This document shows positions 42,922 to 51,659 of a stretch of DNA of 64,000 nt, piece by piece (the stretch's first letter is position 1; each line of letters starts with the position of its first letter). A program made the translations under genes and the position numbers. Origin of the DNA: Streptosporangium saharense. GTDB lineage: Bacteria; Actinomycetota; Actinomycetes; Streptosporangiales; Streptosporangiaceae. The stretch is taken from positions 1,590,432 to 1,654,431 of the forward strand of contig NZ_JACHJP010000001.1 in NCBI RefSeq assembly GCF_014203715.1, in the 5' to 3' direction. A model generated the notes under the pieces. The model saw only the letters and a program-made list of their open reading frames with translations. It searched no databases and was not told the DNA's origin.

Positions 42922-43702
42922 CCACCCCGACGCCGCCGAGGAAGTAGGACCCGATCCCCTTGTACGGCACGGCGTCCCTGGGGTCGGGGCGCCACTCGGG
43001 CAGGTTGACGATGCCGGGCTCGACCACGTCGAAGCCGTCGAACAGCCGGATGATCTCCGAGCCGGTCCTGGCCACGAAGGGCGAGGAGGCCCGGTCGTAG
43101 ACCTTGGTGACGCCGTCGGCCGCCGCGGGCCTGGCGTCGATGGCGACGTGTGACATGACCAGGTGACTGCCGGGGACCATGGCCTCGCGGAACGTCGCGA
43201 GGATCCCCGAGGGGTCGTCCTCGTCGGGCACGAAGTGCATGATCGCCAGCAGCAGGACGCCGATCGGCCTGTCGAAGTCGAGCGCGGCGCGGACGTCCGG
43301 GTGCTCCAGGATCTCGCGGGGGCGGCGCACGTCCCCCTCGACGATGGTCACGTTCTCGTTCTTGCCGAGGATCGCCCTGCCGTGGACCAGCACGGTCGGG
43401 TCGTTGTCGACGTAGACCACCTTGGCGCCGGGGGCGACCTGGTGGACGTTGTTCTGGGTGGGGAGCCCGGCGCCGACGTCGAGGAACTGGTCGATGCCGG
43501 TCCTGGCGACGAAGTCGACGGTGCGGCGCAGGAAGGCGCGGTTGGACCTGGCGCTGTATCTGATCTCGGGGACGACCGTCAGGGCCCGCTCCGCCGCCTC
43601 CCGGTCAGCGGGAAAGTTGTCCTTGCCGCCCAGATAGTAGTCGTACATGCGTGCAACGTTAGGTATCTGGGTGTTGATGCCTTTTGGTGCCTGATCGGTC
43701 AC
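42905..43702 (-). CDS. S-adenosylmethionine-dependent methyltransferase (DUF574-like)
   Basis: 265 residues. The N-terminus (IPNVARMYDYYLGGKDNFPADREAAERAL) and the SAM-binding part (QFLDVGAGLPTQNNVHQV, VVYVDNDPTVLVHGRA) are those of the DUF574/Methyltransf_19 group that is expanded in Streptomyces and Streptosporangium relatives. Substrates of the family are unknown. The GTG start has a GGGGAG site about 7 bases upstream. It is convergent with the glycosyltransferase gene and divergent from an MFS gene across a palindrome. Confidence 0.9.
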   Translation of the reverse strand: MTDQAPKGINTQIPNVARMYDYYLGGKDNFPADREAAERALTVVPEIRYSARSNRAFLRRTVDFVARTGIDQFLDVGAGLPTQNNVHQVAPGAKVVYVDNDPTVLVHGRAILGKNENVTIVEGDVRRPREILEHPDVRAALDFDRPIGVLLLAIMHFVPDEDDPSGILATFREAMVPGSHLVMSHVAIDARPAAADGVTKVYDRASSPFVARTGSEIIRLFDGFDVVEPGIVNLPEWRPDPRDAVPYKGIGSYFLGGVGVVNGDG

Positions 43703-43717
43703 GTGCTGCTCCCCGGT

Positions 43718-43729
43718 GGAAATATTTCC
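43718..43729. promoter_or_regulatory. perfect 12-bp palindrome GGAAATATTTCC
   Basis: Lies in the 94-base gap between the divergent methyltransferase and MFS genes, and overlaps a second short palindrome TTCCGGAA. AT-rich in a GC-rich setting. Suggests an operator; no regulator gene is adjacent. Confidence 0.4.
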
Positions 43730-43796
43730 GGAATTGTCGTGATCATATCGACTGGTAACGCTGGAGAAGCGATCAGATGGCTGGCAAGATCGCCAC

Positions 43797-45176
43797 ATGG
43801 CCGCCTTCCCCTCGCGCCGCTTCCTGGGGCTCCATCTGTCCGACGGCATCCGCCCAGGCAACCTGGTGGCGTCCATGGTCATGGCGTTCGCCGCGACCAT
43901 GATCATCACCTTCCTGCCCGCCGCCCAGCCGATCCTGCTGGCCGGAGTGCTCGACGGCCACGGCGCCGACCAGGGCAGGGTGGTCGCCCTGCTGGCCGCC
44001 GCCGCCGAGATCGCGATGATCCTCACCCTCCCGTGGTACGGCGCGCTGGCCGACCGCTTCGGCAGGCGTCCCGTCGTGGTGACCGGGTTCGCGCTGTGCG
44101 GCCTGTCCAGCCTGCTGTTCCCCTACGCGGGCAACGTGACCGTCCTCGTCGTGCTCAGGGTCGTCTTCGCCCTCGGCGTCGCGGCCCTCAACGGGATGCT
44201 CGCCACGGTCGCCATCGACTACGTCCGCGACCGCTCACGCAGCAAGTCCTACGGGCTGATCGGCCTGTTCAGCGGGCTGGGCGCCATGGTCGCCGTCCTC
44301 GGCCTCGTCCGCCTGCCCTCGATCCTCGAAAGGAACCTCGGCGGGGACTCGGGAGGCACCGAGGCCGCGGTCAGCGCGACCCGCTACTCGTTCCTGATCG
44401 TCGCCCTGATCACCCTGGCCGTCGCCGCGCTGATGTGGTTCACCCTCTCCAGGCTCAGGGTCGACGCGGCCTCCGCGCGCGTCCCGCTGGCCCGCCTGGT
44501 CAGGGAGGGACTCACCCTCGCTCGCGACCCCGGGGTCGCCCTGTCGTACGCGGCGTCGTTCGTGGCCCGCGCCGACCTGTCCATCGTCGCGGCGTTCCTG
44601 CCGCTGTGGGTCGTCGTCCACGCCGTCCGCGAGGGCGACATGACCACCGCGCAGGCCCTGGCCAGGGGTGGGATCGTGGTCGGCGTCGCGCAGACGGTCG
44701 CCACCTTCACGGCCCCGCTGTTCGGCTGGCTCGGCGACCGGCTGCGCCGCCAGGACGCCGTCCTGGTCGCCCAGGCCCTGGCCGCCGCCGCCTACCTGTC
44801 CACGCTGCTGGTCAGCGACCCCCTCGGCTCCGGCATCATGGTCGTGGCCGCGCTCATCGGCCTCGGCGAGATCGCCGCCATCGTCACCGCCGGTCCGCTG
44901 CTGGCCCAGCAGGTTCCCCCGGCCGTGCGGGCCTCCGCCTACGGCGTGCAGACGCTCTGCGGCGCCATCGGCATCCTCGTGATCTCCACGGTCGGCGGGC
45001 TGTTCTTCGACTCCTGGCCCGCGGCGCCCTTCGCCGTCGCGGGCGTGGCGGGCCTGCTCGTCGTCGCCTTCGGCCTGGCCGTACGGCGTCGCGTCGTCCC
45101 CCTCCCGCAGGAGCTAGGCGCGCAACTGCCTGAGGGCAGCCCCGAGTTTGGAGCGCAGGGACCGGGTCGCCCGTGA
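43797..45176 (+). CDS. MFS transporter
   Basis: 459 residues, about 12-14 membrane helices. Motif A-like YGALADRFGRRPVVV, and a second-half GWLGDRLRRQDAV. The general layout is that of a drug- or metabolite-H+ antiporter of the MFS type; substrate unknown. The last 63 bases overlap the convergent glycosyltransferase gene at its 3-prime end. The C-terminal tail is Pro/Gly/Gln-rich and soluble. Confidence 0.88.
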   Translation: MAAFPSRRFLGLHLSDGIRPGNLVASMVMAFAATMIITFLPAAQPILLAGVLDGHGADQGRVVALLAAAAEIAMILTLPWYGALADRFGRRPVVVTGFALCGLSSLLFPYAGNVTVLVVLRVVFALGVAALNGMLATVAIDYVRDRSRSKSYGLIGLFSGLGAMVAVLGLVRLPSILERNLGGDSGGTEAAVSATRYSFLIVALITLAVAALMWFTLSRLRVDAASARVPLARLVREGLTLARDPGVALSYAASFVARADLSIVAAFLPLWVVVHAVREGDMTTAQALARGGIVVGVAQTVATFTAPLFGWLGDRLRRQDAVLVAQALAAAAYLSTLLVSDPLGSGIMVVAALIGLGEIAAIVTAGPLLAQQVPPAVRASAYGVQTLCGAIGILVISTVGGLFFDSWPAAPFAVAGVAGLLVVAFGLAVRRRVVPLPQELGAQLPEGSPEFGAQGPGRP

Positions 45177-46610
45177 GGCGGAGGGCTGACTCGCACAGGG
45201 CTTGGGCGCCTGGGGGCGGGGCACGGGCCAGAACTCCGCCTTCGTGCCGTGCCGTACGCCATGGGTGGCCTTGATCGAGGTGACGACGTCGTCGGCGCCG
45301 AGCAGCCTGGCCCTGCCCAGCGCCTCGGCCCGCTCCAGCGTCGCCGAGCCCTCCTCGCCGAGATCGACCACGAGCATGCCGGAGCGGTCCTCCTGGACCG
45401 CGGCGATCATCCGCTCAAGCGTCTGACGGCCGAGCGGGACGGAGACCGGCCCCGTGTAGCGGAACGGCGTCGGCCCCGGCGTCGCGGAGACCTCGTCGGC
45501 CAGCCTGATCCGCTCGTCGTGGGCGAAGTGCTCACGCATCAGCCGCAGCTCGAACGACGGATCGCCGAGCACCGCGTGCCTCCCCGGCGACAGGCGCGAC
45601 CACGGCGCGACCAGGGTGACCCGGACGTCGGAGACCGACCCTTCGAGCGCCGCGCTCACCGCCGCGCGCACCCGCTCCTCGCCGGCGTCCACGTGCAGGA
45701 CCACCTCCACGTACGGCACCAGCCACCGCCTGCCCCCGTCCTTGCGCAGGTCACGGCGGAGCGGGACCCGGTGGGCCAGGTAGGGGGCGACGGCCCTGAC
45801 GGCCCGGTCCCGGTCGAGGCGCTGCGCGGGAAGCCCCAGGTGGGCGGCCCTGGCGGCCATGTCGGGCACGAAGACCACCCCGTGGGTGGCGAGGCGGTAG
45901 GCGAACTCGGTGTCCTCGCCCCGCAGCACGCCGGGATCGACCCCGCCCACGGCGTGGAAGGTCTCCCGCCGCATCGAGACCGTGGGTCCCGTGCACACGT
46001 GGTAGGGGTTGCGGCTGCTGCGCAGCCCGTTGGTGCGGGAGATCGTCTGCTCCGTCGAACTGGCCAGCGCGTTCGACAGGTCGAGGACCTCCCCGAGGGA
46101 GCCCGCCCGCGCGTGCTCGTACAGCCCCTCGGGGGAGAGGTCGCCCGGCGGCTCCTCGACGAACCTCTTGCCACCGATGGTGACCAGGTAGTCGCTCAGG
46201 TGGTGCCAGCGGGCCAGCGCCTCGATGTGCTCGGGCCAGACGACCATGTCGGCGTCGAGCCGCTGGATGATCCGCCCCTCCGCCACGGCGGCCCCGGTGT
46301 TGAGCGCGTGCGCGATGCCCCAGCCGTCGGGGGCCGAGGAGACGATCCTGGCGCCCTCGGGGGCGATCTCCGGCAGCCGCAGCGGCGGGTCGCTGCCGTC
46401 GTCCACCACGATCACCTCCATGAGGTGACCGGGATAGGTCTGCGCGGCCAGGGAGGCGAGGGTGAGGTCGAGCGCGTGCTGCCCGCCGTACGCGGGGACG
46501 ATCACGCTGACCGACAGGGAGGGATCCCAGTCACCAAGCGGCGGCGGATCGAGAGGGGAGTAGTCGTTGTGCCGGATCGGGGGCCGTTCGGTCGCCACTC
46601 CGCCCGCCAT
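45114..46610 (-). CDS. family-2 glycosyltransferase, type A (solo)
   Basis: 498 residues. Signature RHNDYSPLDPPPLGDWDP, GT2 domain (SVIVPAYGGQHALDLTLASLAAQTYPGHLMEVIVV, DDGSDPPLRLPE, QRLDADMVVW, RGEDTEFAYRLATHGVVFVPDMAARAAHLG) and a second domain, but the C-terminal coiled coil of its paralogues is missing; it ends in a basic Ser/Arg-rich tail. It is the right-most gene of the accessory block and is divergent from thrC. Its 3-prime end overlaps the MFS gene. Confidence 0.84.
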   Translation of the reverse strand: MAGGVATERPPIRHNDYSPLDPPPLGDWDPSLSVSVIVPAYGGQHALDLTLASLAAQTYPGHLMEVIVVDDGSDPPLRLPEIAPEGARIVSSAPDGWGIAHALNTGAAVAEGRIIQRLDADMVVWPEHIEALARWHHLSDYLVTIGGKRFVEEPPGDLSPEGLYEHARAGSLGEVLDLSNALASSTEQTISRTNGLRSSRNPYHVCTGPTVSMRRETFHAVGGVDPGVLRGEDTEFAYRLATHGVVFVPDMAARAAHLGLPAQRLDRDRAVRAVAPYLAHRVPLRRDLRKDGGRRWLVPYVEVVLHVDAGEERVRAAVSAALEGSVSDVRVTLVAPWSRLSPGRHAVLGDPSFELRLMREHFAHDERIRLADEVSATPGPTPFRYTGPVSVPLGRQTLERMIAAVQEDRSGMLVVDLGEEGSATLERAEALGRARLLGADDVVTSIKATHGVRHGTKAEFWPVPRPQAPKPCASQPSASRATRSLRSKLGAALRQLRA

Positions 46611-46806
46611 GTTCCGCCGCTCCTTGTCTGCGTTCCCGCTTCTCAGGACCCGATGACAGTACCCACGCTTCCTGAGCGTTTCCTGGGGAGACGCTTGAGG
46701 TGTCCAGTTGGTGGACGGCCGATCCCCGCGCAGATCCCATTACCCGTAGACTTGCTGCCTAACACCGCAGGTAGAACGCGCGTGCCTGTAACGCGCGGGA
46801 GGAGCA
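46611..46806 (+). promoter_or_regulatory. thrC upstream region
   Basis: 196 bases between the divergent glycosyltransferase and thrC. A strong GGGAGGAG ribosome site precedes thrC. TTGCTG and TAGAAC-like boxes occur but with poor spacing, so no promoter is assigned with confidence. Since hom is 16 kb away, thrC must be transcribed from here. Confidence 0.4.
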
Positions 46807-47868
46807 ATGATGAGCAGGGCGTGGCGTGGCCTCATCGAGGAGTACCGTGACCGACTTCCGGTGACCACGGCGACGCCCGTTGTCACGCTCCTTGAGGGGG
46901 GCACACCCCTTGTCCCGGCGCACCGGGTCTCGGCGCTGACGGGCTGTGAGGTCTACCTCAAGGTCGAGGGGGCCAACCCCACCGGCAGCTTCAAGGACCG
47001 TGGCATGACCATGGCCATCAGCAAGGCCGTGGAGGAGGGCGCCAAGGCCGTCATCTGCGCCTCGACGGGCAACACCAGCGCCTCGGCCGCCGCCTACGCC
47101 GTCCGCGCGGGCCTGACCTGCGCCGTGCTCGTGCCCCGCGGCAAGATCGCGATGGGCAAGCTGGCGCAGGCGCTCGTGCACGGGGCCAGGCTGATCCAGG
47201 TCGAGGGTTCCTTCGACGACTGTCTCGACATGACCAGGAAGCTGTCGGAGAACTACCCGATCGCCCTGGTCAACTCGGTCAACCCGTTCCGCCTCCAGGG
47301 GCAGAAGACCGCCGCCTTCGAGATCGTGGACGCCCTCGGCGACGCCCCGGACATCCACTGCATCCCCGTGGGCAACGCGGGCAACATCTCCGCGTACTGG
47401 ATGGGCTACACCGAGTACGCCAAGGACGGCGTCTCGACCAGGAGCCCGCGCATGTTCGGCTTCCAGGCCAGCGGCTCCGCGCCGATCGTCAACGGCGCCC
47501 CGGTGACCCACCCGCACACGATCGCCACCGCGATCCGCATCGGCAACCCCGCCTCCTGGCAGCTCGCCGAGGCGGCCCGCGACGACTCGGGCGGCGTCAT
47601 CCAGGCCGTGACCGACCGTCAGATCGCCGCCGCCTACAAGCTGCTGGCCCAGGAGGAGGGCGTCTTCGTCGAGCTGGCCTCCGCCGCCAGCGTCGCGGGC
47701 CTGCTGCAGGCCCACGGTCAGGGCCTCGTCGACCCCGGCCAGCGGATCGTCTGCACGGTCACCGGCAACGGCCTCAAGGACCCCGACTGGGCGATCTCCG
47801 GCGCGCCGACGCCGCTGACGATCCCGGTGGACGCCCACGCCGCGGCCACGGCACTGGAACTCGCCTGA
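46807..47868 (+). CDS. thrC: threonine synthase
   Basis: A 353-residue PLP enzyme that converts O-phosphohomoserine to threonine. PLP lysine K63 is in [12 protein letters not shown]. The phosphate-binding loop [14 protein letters not shown] and the closing [11 protein letters not shown] are present. Length and motifs match the short class found in Actinobacteria. Two adjacent ATG codons are possible starts (46807 or 46810). It is the first gene before thrB and rho, but is separated from hom by the accessory block. Confidence 0.97.
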   Translation: MMSRAWRGLIEEYRDRLPVTTATPVVTLLEGGTPLVPAHRVSALTGCEVYLKVEGANPTGSFKDRGMTMAISKAVEEGAKAVICASTGNTSASAAAYAVRAGLTCAVLVPRGKIAMGKLAQALVHGARLIQVEGSFDDCLDMTRKLSENYPIALVNSVNPFRLQGQKTAAFEIVDALGDAPDIHCIPVGNAGNISAYWMGYTEYAKDGVSTRSPRMFGFQASGSAPIVNGAPVTHPHTIATAIRIGNPASWQLAEAARDDSGGVIQAVTDRQIAAAYKLLAQEEGVFVELASAASVAGLLQAHGQGLVDPGQRIVCTVTGNGLKDPDWAISGAPTPLTIPVDAHAAATALELA

Positions 47869-47903
47869 GCCTCCCGCCCCCGGGGCACCTCCCCGACCCG
47901 CGC

Positions 47904-47928
47904 GCCGCGGCGGCCCCGCCGTCGCGGC
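47904..47928 (+). terminator. hairpin between thrC and thrB
   Basis: 11-bp near-perfect stem GCCGCGGCGGC / GCCGTCGCGGC with a 3-base loop, 35 bases after thrC. In an otherwise expected thrC-thrB operon it may attenuate thrB expression. No U-run. Confidence 0.35.
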
Positions 47929-48024
47929 TCTTCGCGCGCACCCAAGAAGCATCACGCACAGGCAGATAGGAGGAGGGGCCTTCACGCCCATGGCCACGCC
48001 AGGGGCCCGCGCCCCAGATTCTCG

Positions 48025-48993
48025 ATGACCGAAAGCACCAAGGTCACCGTCCGGGTCCCGGCGACCTCGGCCAACCTCGGCCCCGGGTTCGACACCCTGG
48101 GGCTGGCCCTCGGCCTCTACGACGAGGTCGAGGCGAGCCTGTTCACCCCGGACGACCCCGATGCCACGGCGGTGGAGATCGCCGTCTCGGGGGAGGGCGC
48201 GGGCGAGCTCGACCAGGACGAGGGGCACCTCATCGTCAGGACGATGCGCACGACCTTCGAGCGGATGGGCCTGCCGCAGCCACGCGGCATCCGGCTGAAC
48301 TGTCTCAACCGCATCCCGCACGCCCGGGGCCTCGGCTCCTCCTCGGCGGCGATCTGCGCGGGCGTCCTGGCCGCCAGGGCACTGGCGGGCACGCCGTACC
48401 TCGGCGACCTCAGTGACTTCGGTGGCCTCGGCGACCTCAGCGACGAGGGCGTCTTCGCGCTGGCCACCGAGATCGAGGGGCACCCCGACAACGTGGCCCC
48501 CTGCCTGGCGGGCGGCCTGACCATCGCGTGGACCGACCGGTCGAACGCCCCCCATATGCTGAAACTGGTTCCGCACGCCGACATCCGGCCCGTGGCCATC
48601 GTTCCCCGGCAACGCCTCTCGACCGAGGTCGCCCGGGGGCTCCTGCCCGAGAGCGTGCCGCACGCGGACGCGTCCGCGAACGCGGGACGGGCCGCTCTCC
48701 TCGTGGCGGCGCTGACCGCCAGGCCCGAGCGTGAGCTGCTGCTCGCCGCGACCGAGGACCGGCTGCACCAGGACTACCGCGCGCCTGCGATGCCGCGCAC
48801 GGCGGATCTGGTACAACGTCTGCGCGGAATCGGGGTCCCCGCCGTCGTCTCGGGAGCGGGTCCCACCGTTCTTGCGTTTTCCACGGTGGATACGCAGGAT
48901 TTGATCGCACCGGAAGTGGGTACGGATTGGCTCATCCAGCCACTGGATGTCGAAACCCGCGGTGCCCGTGTTGTCTCTCCCGAGACACGCTGA
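48025..48993 (+). CDS. thrB: homoserine kinase
   Basis: A 322-residue GHMP kinase that phosphorylates homoserine for thrC. Visible motifs: VRVPATSANLGPGFDTLG at the start, the ATP loop ARGLGSSSAAICAGV, GHPDNVAPCLAGG, and the C-terminal SGAGPTVLAF. An unusual run rich in Gly/Asp/Leu (DLSDFGGLGDLSDEG, about 131-147) is a small species-specific loop. A GGAGGAGGGG site is upstream, but 60 bases from the ATG, so the start may be further left in another scheme; this ATG fits family length best. Confidence 0.95.
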   Translation: MTESTKVTVRVPATSANLGPGFDTLGLALGLYDEVEASLFTPDDPDATAVEIAVSGEGAGELDQDEGHLIVRTMRTTFERMGLPQPRGIRLNCLNRIPHARGLGSSSAAICAGVLAARALAGTPYLGDLSDFGGLGDLSDEGVFALATEIEGHPDNVAPCLAGGLTIAWTDRSNAPHMLKLVPHADIRPVAIVPRQRLSTEVARGLLPESVPHADASANAGRAALLVAALTARPERELLLAATEDRLHQDYRAPAMPRTADLVQRLRGIGVPAVVSGAGPTVLAFSTVDTQDLIAPEVGTDWLIQPLDVETRGARVVSPETR

Positions 48994-49458
48994 TGCCTCT
49001 TCGACCTTCAGGGAATAGCTGTGTGCGCTGGTGATGTTAGGCTGGTAGCCGCACCAGGTGCCCCCTTGTTGGGTGCGTGCTTGTCAGCCACACATCGCTG
49101 TCTCATTTCCCACTCCGTGGGGCGTGAGGGCCGCAGTGGCCTCCCCGAATCCGTCGCCTCCGAATGCTCCACATTCGGTTGGGGCAACGAGAGGCGGCGT
49201 TTGAGGGGACATGCGCGTTCGAACTACCTCGACATCTGGTTGCCGGTAGCAATCCGGGGGGTGTCCTCCAAGCCCCACCGTCGGCGAATCTCGATGGTGA
49301 CGGCATGGATGTGCCCTTCCCCGACAGAGGCGACGGTCCCCAAGGGCCGTCGAGGATCGCGACGTGCAACCCGACCCGGTCTGTCCCACCGGGTCGATCG
49401 CACCACCGGGACGATTGGCTGATCATGGCCACGCCCGACCCCTGGGAAGGACCCATTA
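48994..49458 (+). promoter_or_regulatory. 465-bp upstream/leader region of rho
   Basis: No convincing gene. A TTAGGCT-like -10 box at about 49036-49042 (GTTAGGCTGG) could start a leader of about 400 bases. A GCACC...GGGTGC hairpin follows. Long leaders are usual for rho because Rho terminates its own transcript. An in-frame open region (49021-49422) has no ribosome site or family match and is treated as non-coding. Confidence 0.5.
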
Positions 49459-51534
49459 GTGAGCGACACCACCGAACTCCTCTCCGAAGCCACCGGCGCA
49501 TCGCCGGAGGCCGGCGACACCCCCACCCGCGCCGCGGCCAAGCCGCGCCGTCGCTCCGGCACCGGCCTGTCCGCCATGGTGCTGCCTGAGCTGCAGGCCA
49601 TGGCGTCCGGCCTCGGCATCAGCGGGACCGGGCGGATGCGCAAGAGCCAACTCATCGCGGCGATCCAGGAGAAGCAGGGCGTAGCCACAGAGAGCGCCCC
49701 GGCTCCCGTCGCGGCCAAGGAGGCCCCCGCGGCTCCCGCTCCCACCGCCGCCCCGGCCCCCGTGGCCGAGCCGGTCGCCGAGCGCCCGGCCCGCAGCCGG
49801 AGGGAACGTTCCCGCAGCGCCGCCGCCCCGGTGGCCGCGGAGCCGGTCGCCGAGCAGGCGCAGCCCGCCCCCGTGGCCCAGCAGGCGCCCGCTCCGGCCG
49901 CCGTCGCCGCCGAGCCCGTCGCCGCGGCTCCCGTCGTGGAGCAGCAGGCGGAGCCGGTGCAGGCGGAGACGCGTCCCGAGCGGGGCGAGAGCCGCCGTGA
50001 GCGCGGCGACCGCCGCCGCAACGGCGACCGCGGTGAGCGCGGTGAGCGCAGCGAGCGCGGCAACGACAGGCGCGAGCGTGGCGAGAGCCGTTCCGACCAG
50101 CGCGCCGCCGACGCGGGCCAGAACCGCGGGGAGCGCTCGAACGACCGGAGCAACGACCGCGGCAATGATCGCGGTAACGACCGGAGCAATGACCGCGGCA
50201 ACGACCGTGGCGAGCGTTCGAACGACCGCGGGGACCGCAACGACAGGAACCAGCAGAACCGCGGCCCGCAGGACCGCAACGACCAGCACGGCATCGGCGA
50301 CGACGACGACCGCCGTGGGCGCCGTGGCCGGTTCAGGGAGCGCAACCGCCGTGGGCGTGACCGTTTCGACAGCAACGAGCCCGTGGTCGGCGACGACGAC
50401 GTCCTGATCCCGATCGCCGGCATCCTGGACATCCTCGACAACTACGCCTTCGTGCGGACCAGCGGCTACCTGCCGGGCGCCAACGACGTCTACGTCTCGC
50501 TCGCCCAGATCCGCCGCAACGGCCTGCGCAAGGGTGACGTGATCACCGGCGCCGTGCGCCAGCCCCGCGACGGTGAGCGCCGCGAGAAGTTCAACGCCCT
50601 CGTCCGCCTCGACACCGTCAACGGCATGGACCCGGAGCAGGCGCGGCAGCGGCCCGACTTCAACAAGCTCATCCCGCTGTACCCGCAGGAGCGGCTGCGC
50701 CTTGAGACCGAGCCGAACATCCTGACCACCAGGATCATCGACCTGGTCGCGCCGATCGGCAAGGGCCAGCGTGGTCTGATCGTCTCCCCGCCCAAGGCGG
50801 GCAAGACCATGGTGCTCCAGGCCATCGCCAACGCGATCACCAGGAACAACCCCGAGTGCCACCTGATGGTCGTCCTGGTGGACGAGCGTCCGGAAGAGGT
50901 CACCGACATGCAGCGGTCGGTGAAGGGCGAGGTCATCCACTCGACCTTCGACCGTCCCGCCGAGGACCACACCACGGTCGCCGAACTCGCCATCGAGCGG
51001 GCCAAGCGCCTGGTCGAGCTGGGCCACGACGTCGTCGTGCTCCTCGACTCCATCACCCGCCTCGGCCGCGCCTACAACCTGGCGGCCCCGGCCTCGGGAC
51101 GCATCCTGTCCGGTGGCGTCGACTCGACCGCGCTCTACCCGCCGAAGCGCTTCTTCGGTGCCGCCCGCAACATCGAGAACGGCGGCTCGCTGACGATCCT
51201 CGCCACCGCGCTGGTCGAGACCGGCTCCAAGATGGACGAGGTCATCTTCGAGGAGTTCAAGGGCACAGGAAACCTGGAGCTCAAGCTCAACCGCCAGCTC
51301 GCGGACAAGCGGATCTTCCCCGCGGTTGACGTGGACGCCTCCGGCACCCGCAAGGAGGAGATCCTCCTGGGCAAGGACGAGCTCCAGATCATCTGGAAGC
51401 TGCGGCGTGTGCTGCACGCGCTGGACATGCAGCAGGCTCTTGAGCTTCTCCTGGAGAAGATGAAGGAGACCAAGTCCAACGCGGAGTTCCTGCTCCAGGT
51501 CAGGACGACGACCGTCAGCTCCGACCGCGACTGA
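49459..51534 (+). CDS. rho: transcription termination factor Rho
   Basis: A 691-residue hexameric RNA-DNA helicase, long because of an N-terminal insertion. Residues 20-75 are the Rho N-domain helix part ([30 protein letters not shown]), about 76-170 Ala/Pro/Val-rich, about 172-310 very rich in Arg, Asn, Asp, Gly, with repeated [12 protein letters not shown] units. The RNA-binding fold starts at about 322 ([19 protein letters not shown]). ATPase motifs: Walker A PPKAGKT (about 444-450), Walker [17 protein letters not shown]. The start is GTG. Such insertions are known in actinobacterial Rho and alter RNA binding and bicyclomycin sensitivity. Confidence 0.97.
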   Translation: MSDTTELLSEATGASPEAGDTPTRAAAKPRRRSGTGLSAMVLPELQAMASGLGISGTGRMRKSQLIAAIQEKQGVATESAPAPVAAKEAPAAPAPTAAPAPVAEPVAERPARSRRERSRSAAAPVAAEPVAEQAQPAPVAQQAPAPAAVAAEPVAAAPVVEQQAEPVQAETRPERGESRRERGDRRRNGDRGERGERSERGNDRRERGESRSDQRAADAGQNRGERSNDRSNDRGNDRGNDRSNDRGNDRGERSNDRGDRNDRNQQNRGPQDRNDQHGIGDDDDRRGRRGRFRERNRRGRDRFDSNEPVVGDDDVLIPIAGILDILDNYAFVRTSGYLPGANDVYVSLAQIRRNGLRKGDVITGAVRQPRDGERREKFNALVRLDTVNGMDPEQARQRPDFNKLIPLYPQERLRLETEPNILTTRIIDLVAPIGKGQRGLIVSPPKAGKTMVLQAIANAITRNNPECHLMVVLVDERPEEVTDMQRSVKGEVIHSTFDRPAEDHTTVAELAIERAKRLVELGHDVVVLLDSITRLGRAYNLAAPASGRILSGGVDSTALYPPKRFFGAARNIENGGSLTILATALVETGSKMDEVIFEEFKGTGNLELKLNRQLADKRIFPAVDVDASGTRKEEILLGKDELQIIWKLRRVLHALDMQQALELLLEKMKETKSNAEFLLQVRTTTVSSDRD
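50140..50240 (+). repeat. in-gene repeats coding for Asp-Arg-Ser/Gly-Asn units
   Basis: Short direct repeats of the type AACGACCGCGGCAATGAC / AACGACCGGAGCAAT code for the [16 protein letters not shown] stretch in the Rho insertion. They may expand or contract by slippage. Confidence 0.6.
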
Positions 51535-51557
51535 CCCACCCGTCTCGTACGGCACAG

Positions 51558-51581
51558 CGCCCCGGCCCCACGGCCGGGGCG
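51558..51581 (+). terminator. terminator after rho
   Basis: Perfect 10-bp stem CGCCCCGGCC / GGCCGGGGCG with a CCAC loop, 24 bases after the rho stop, followed by GTTCGCCGTTCG. A typical GC-rich terminator, closing the rho transcript before the two-component genes. Confidence 0.7.
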
Positions 51582-51659
51582 TTCGCCGTTCGCGGCCCTT
51601 GTGGGATTCGCTTCCTCCGGGATATCCATACTTCGGGGGTAGGGCATGGGGAGGCTCGC

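Noticed and set aside
46759-48816. 685-codon minus-strand frame
   Set aside because: Antisense to thrC and thrB; no recognisable domain.
49021-49422. 133-codon frame upstream of rho
   Set aside because: No ribosome site, no family match, and the region is expected to be the long rho leader.
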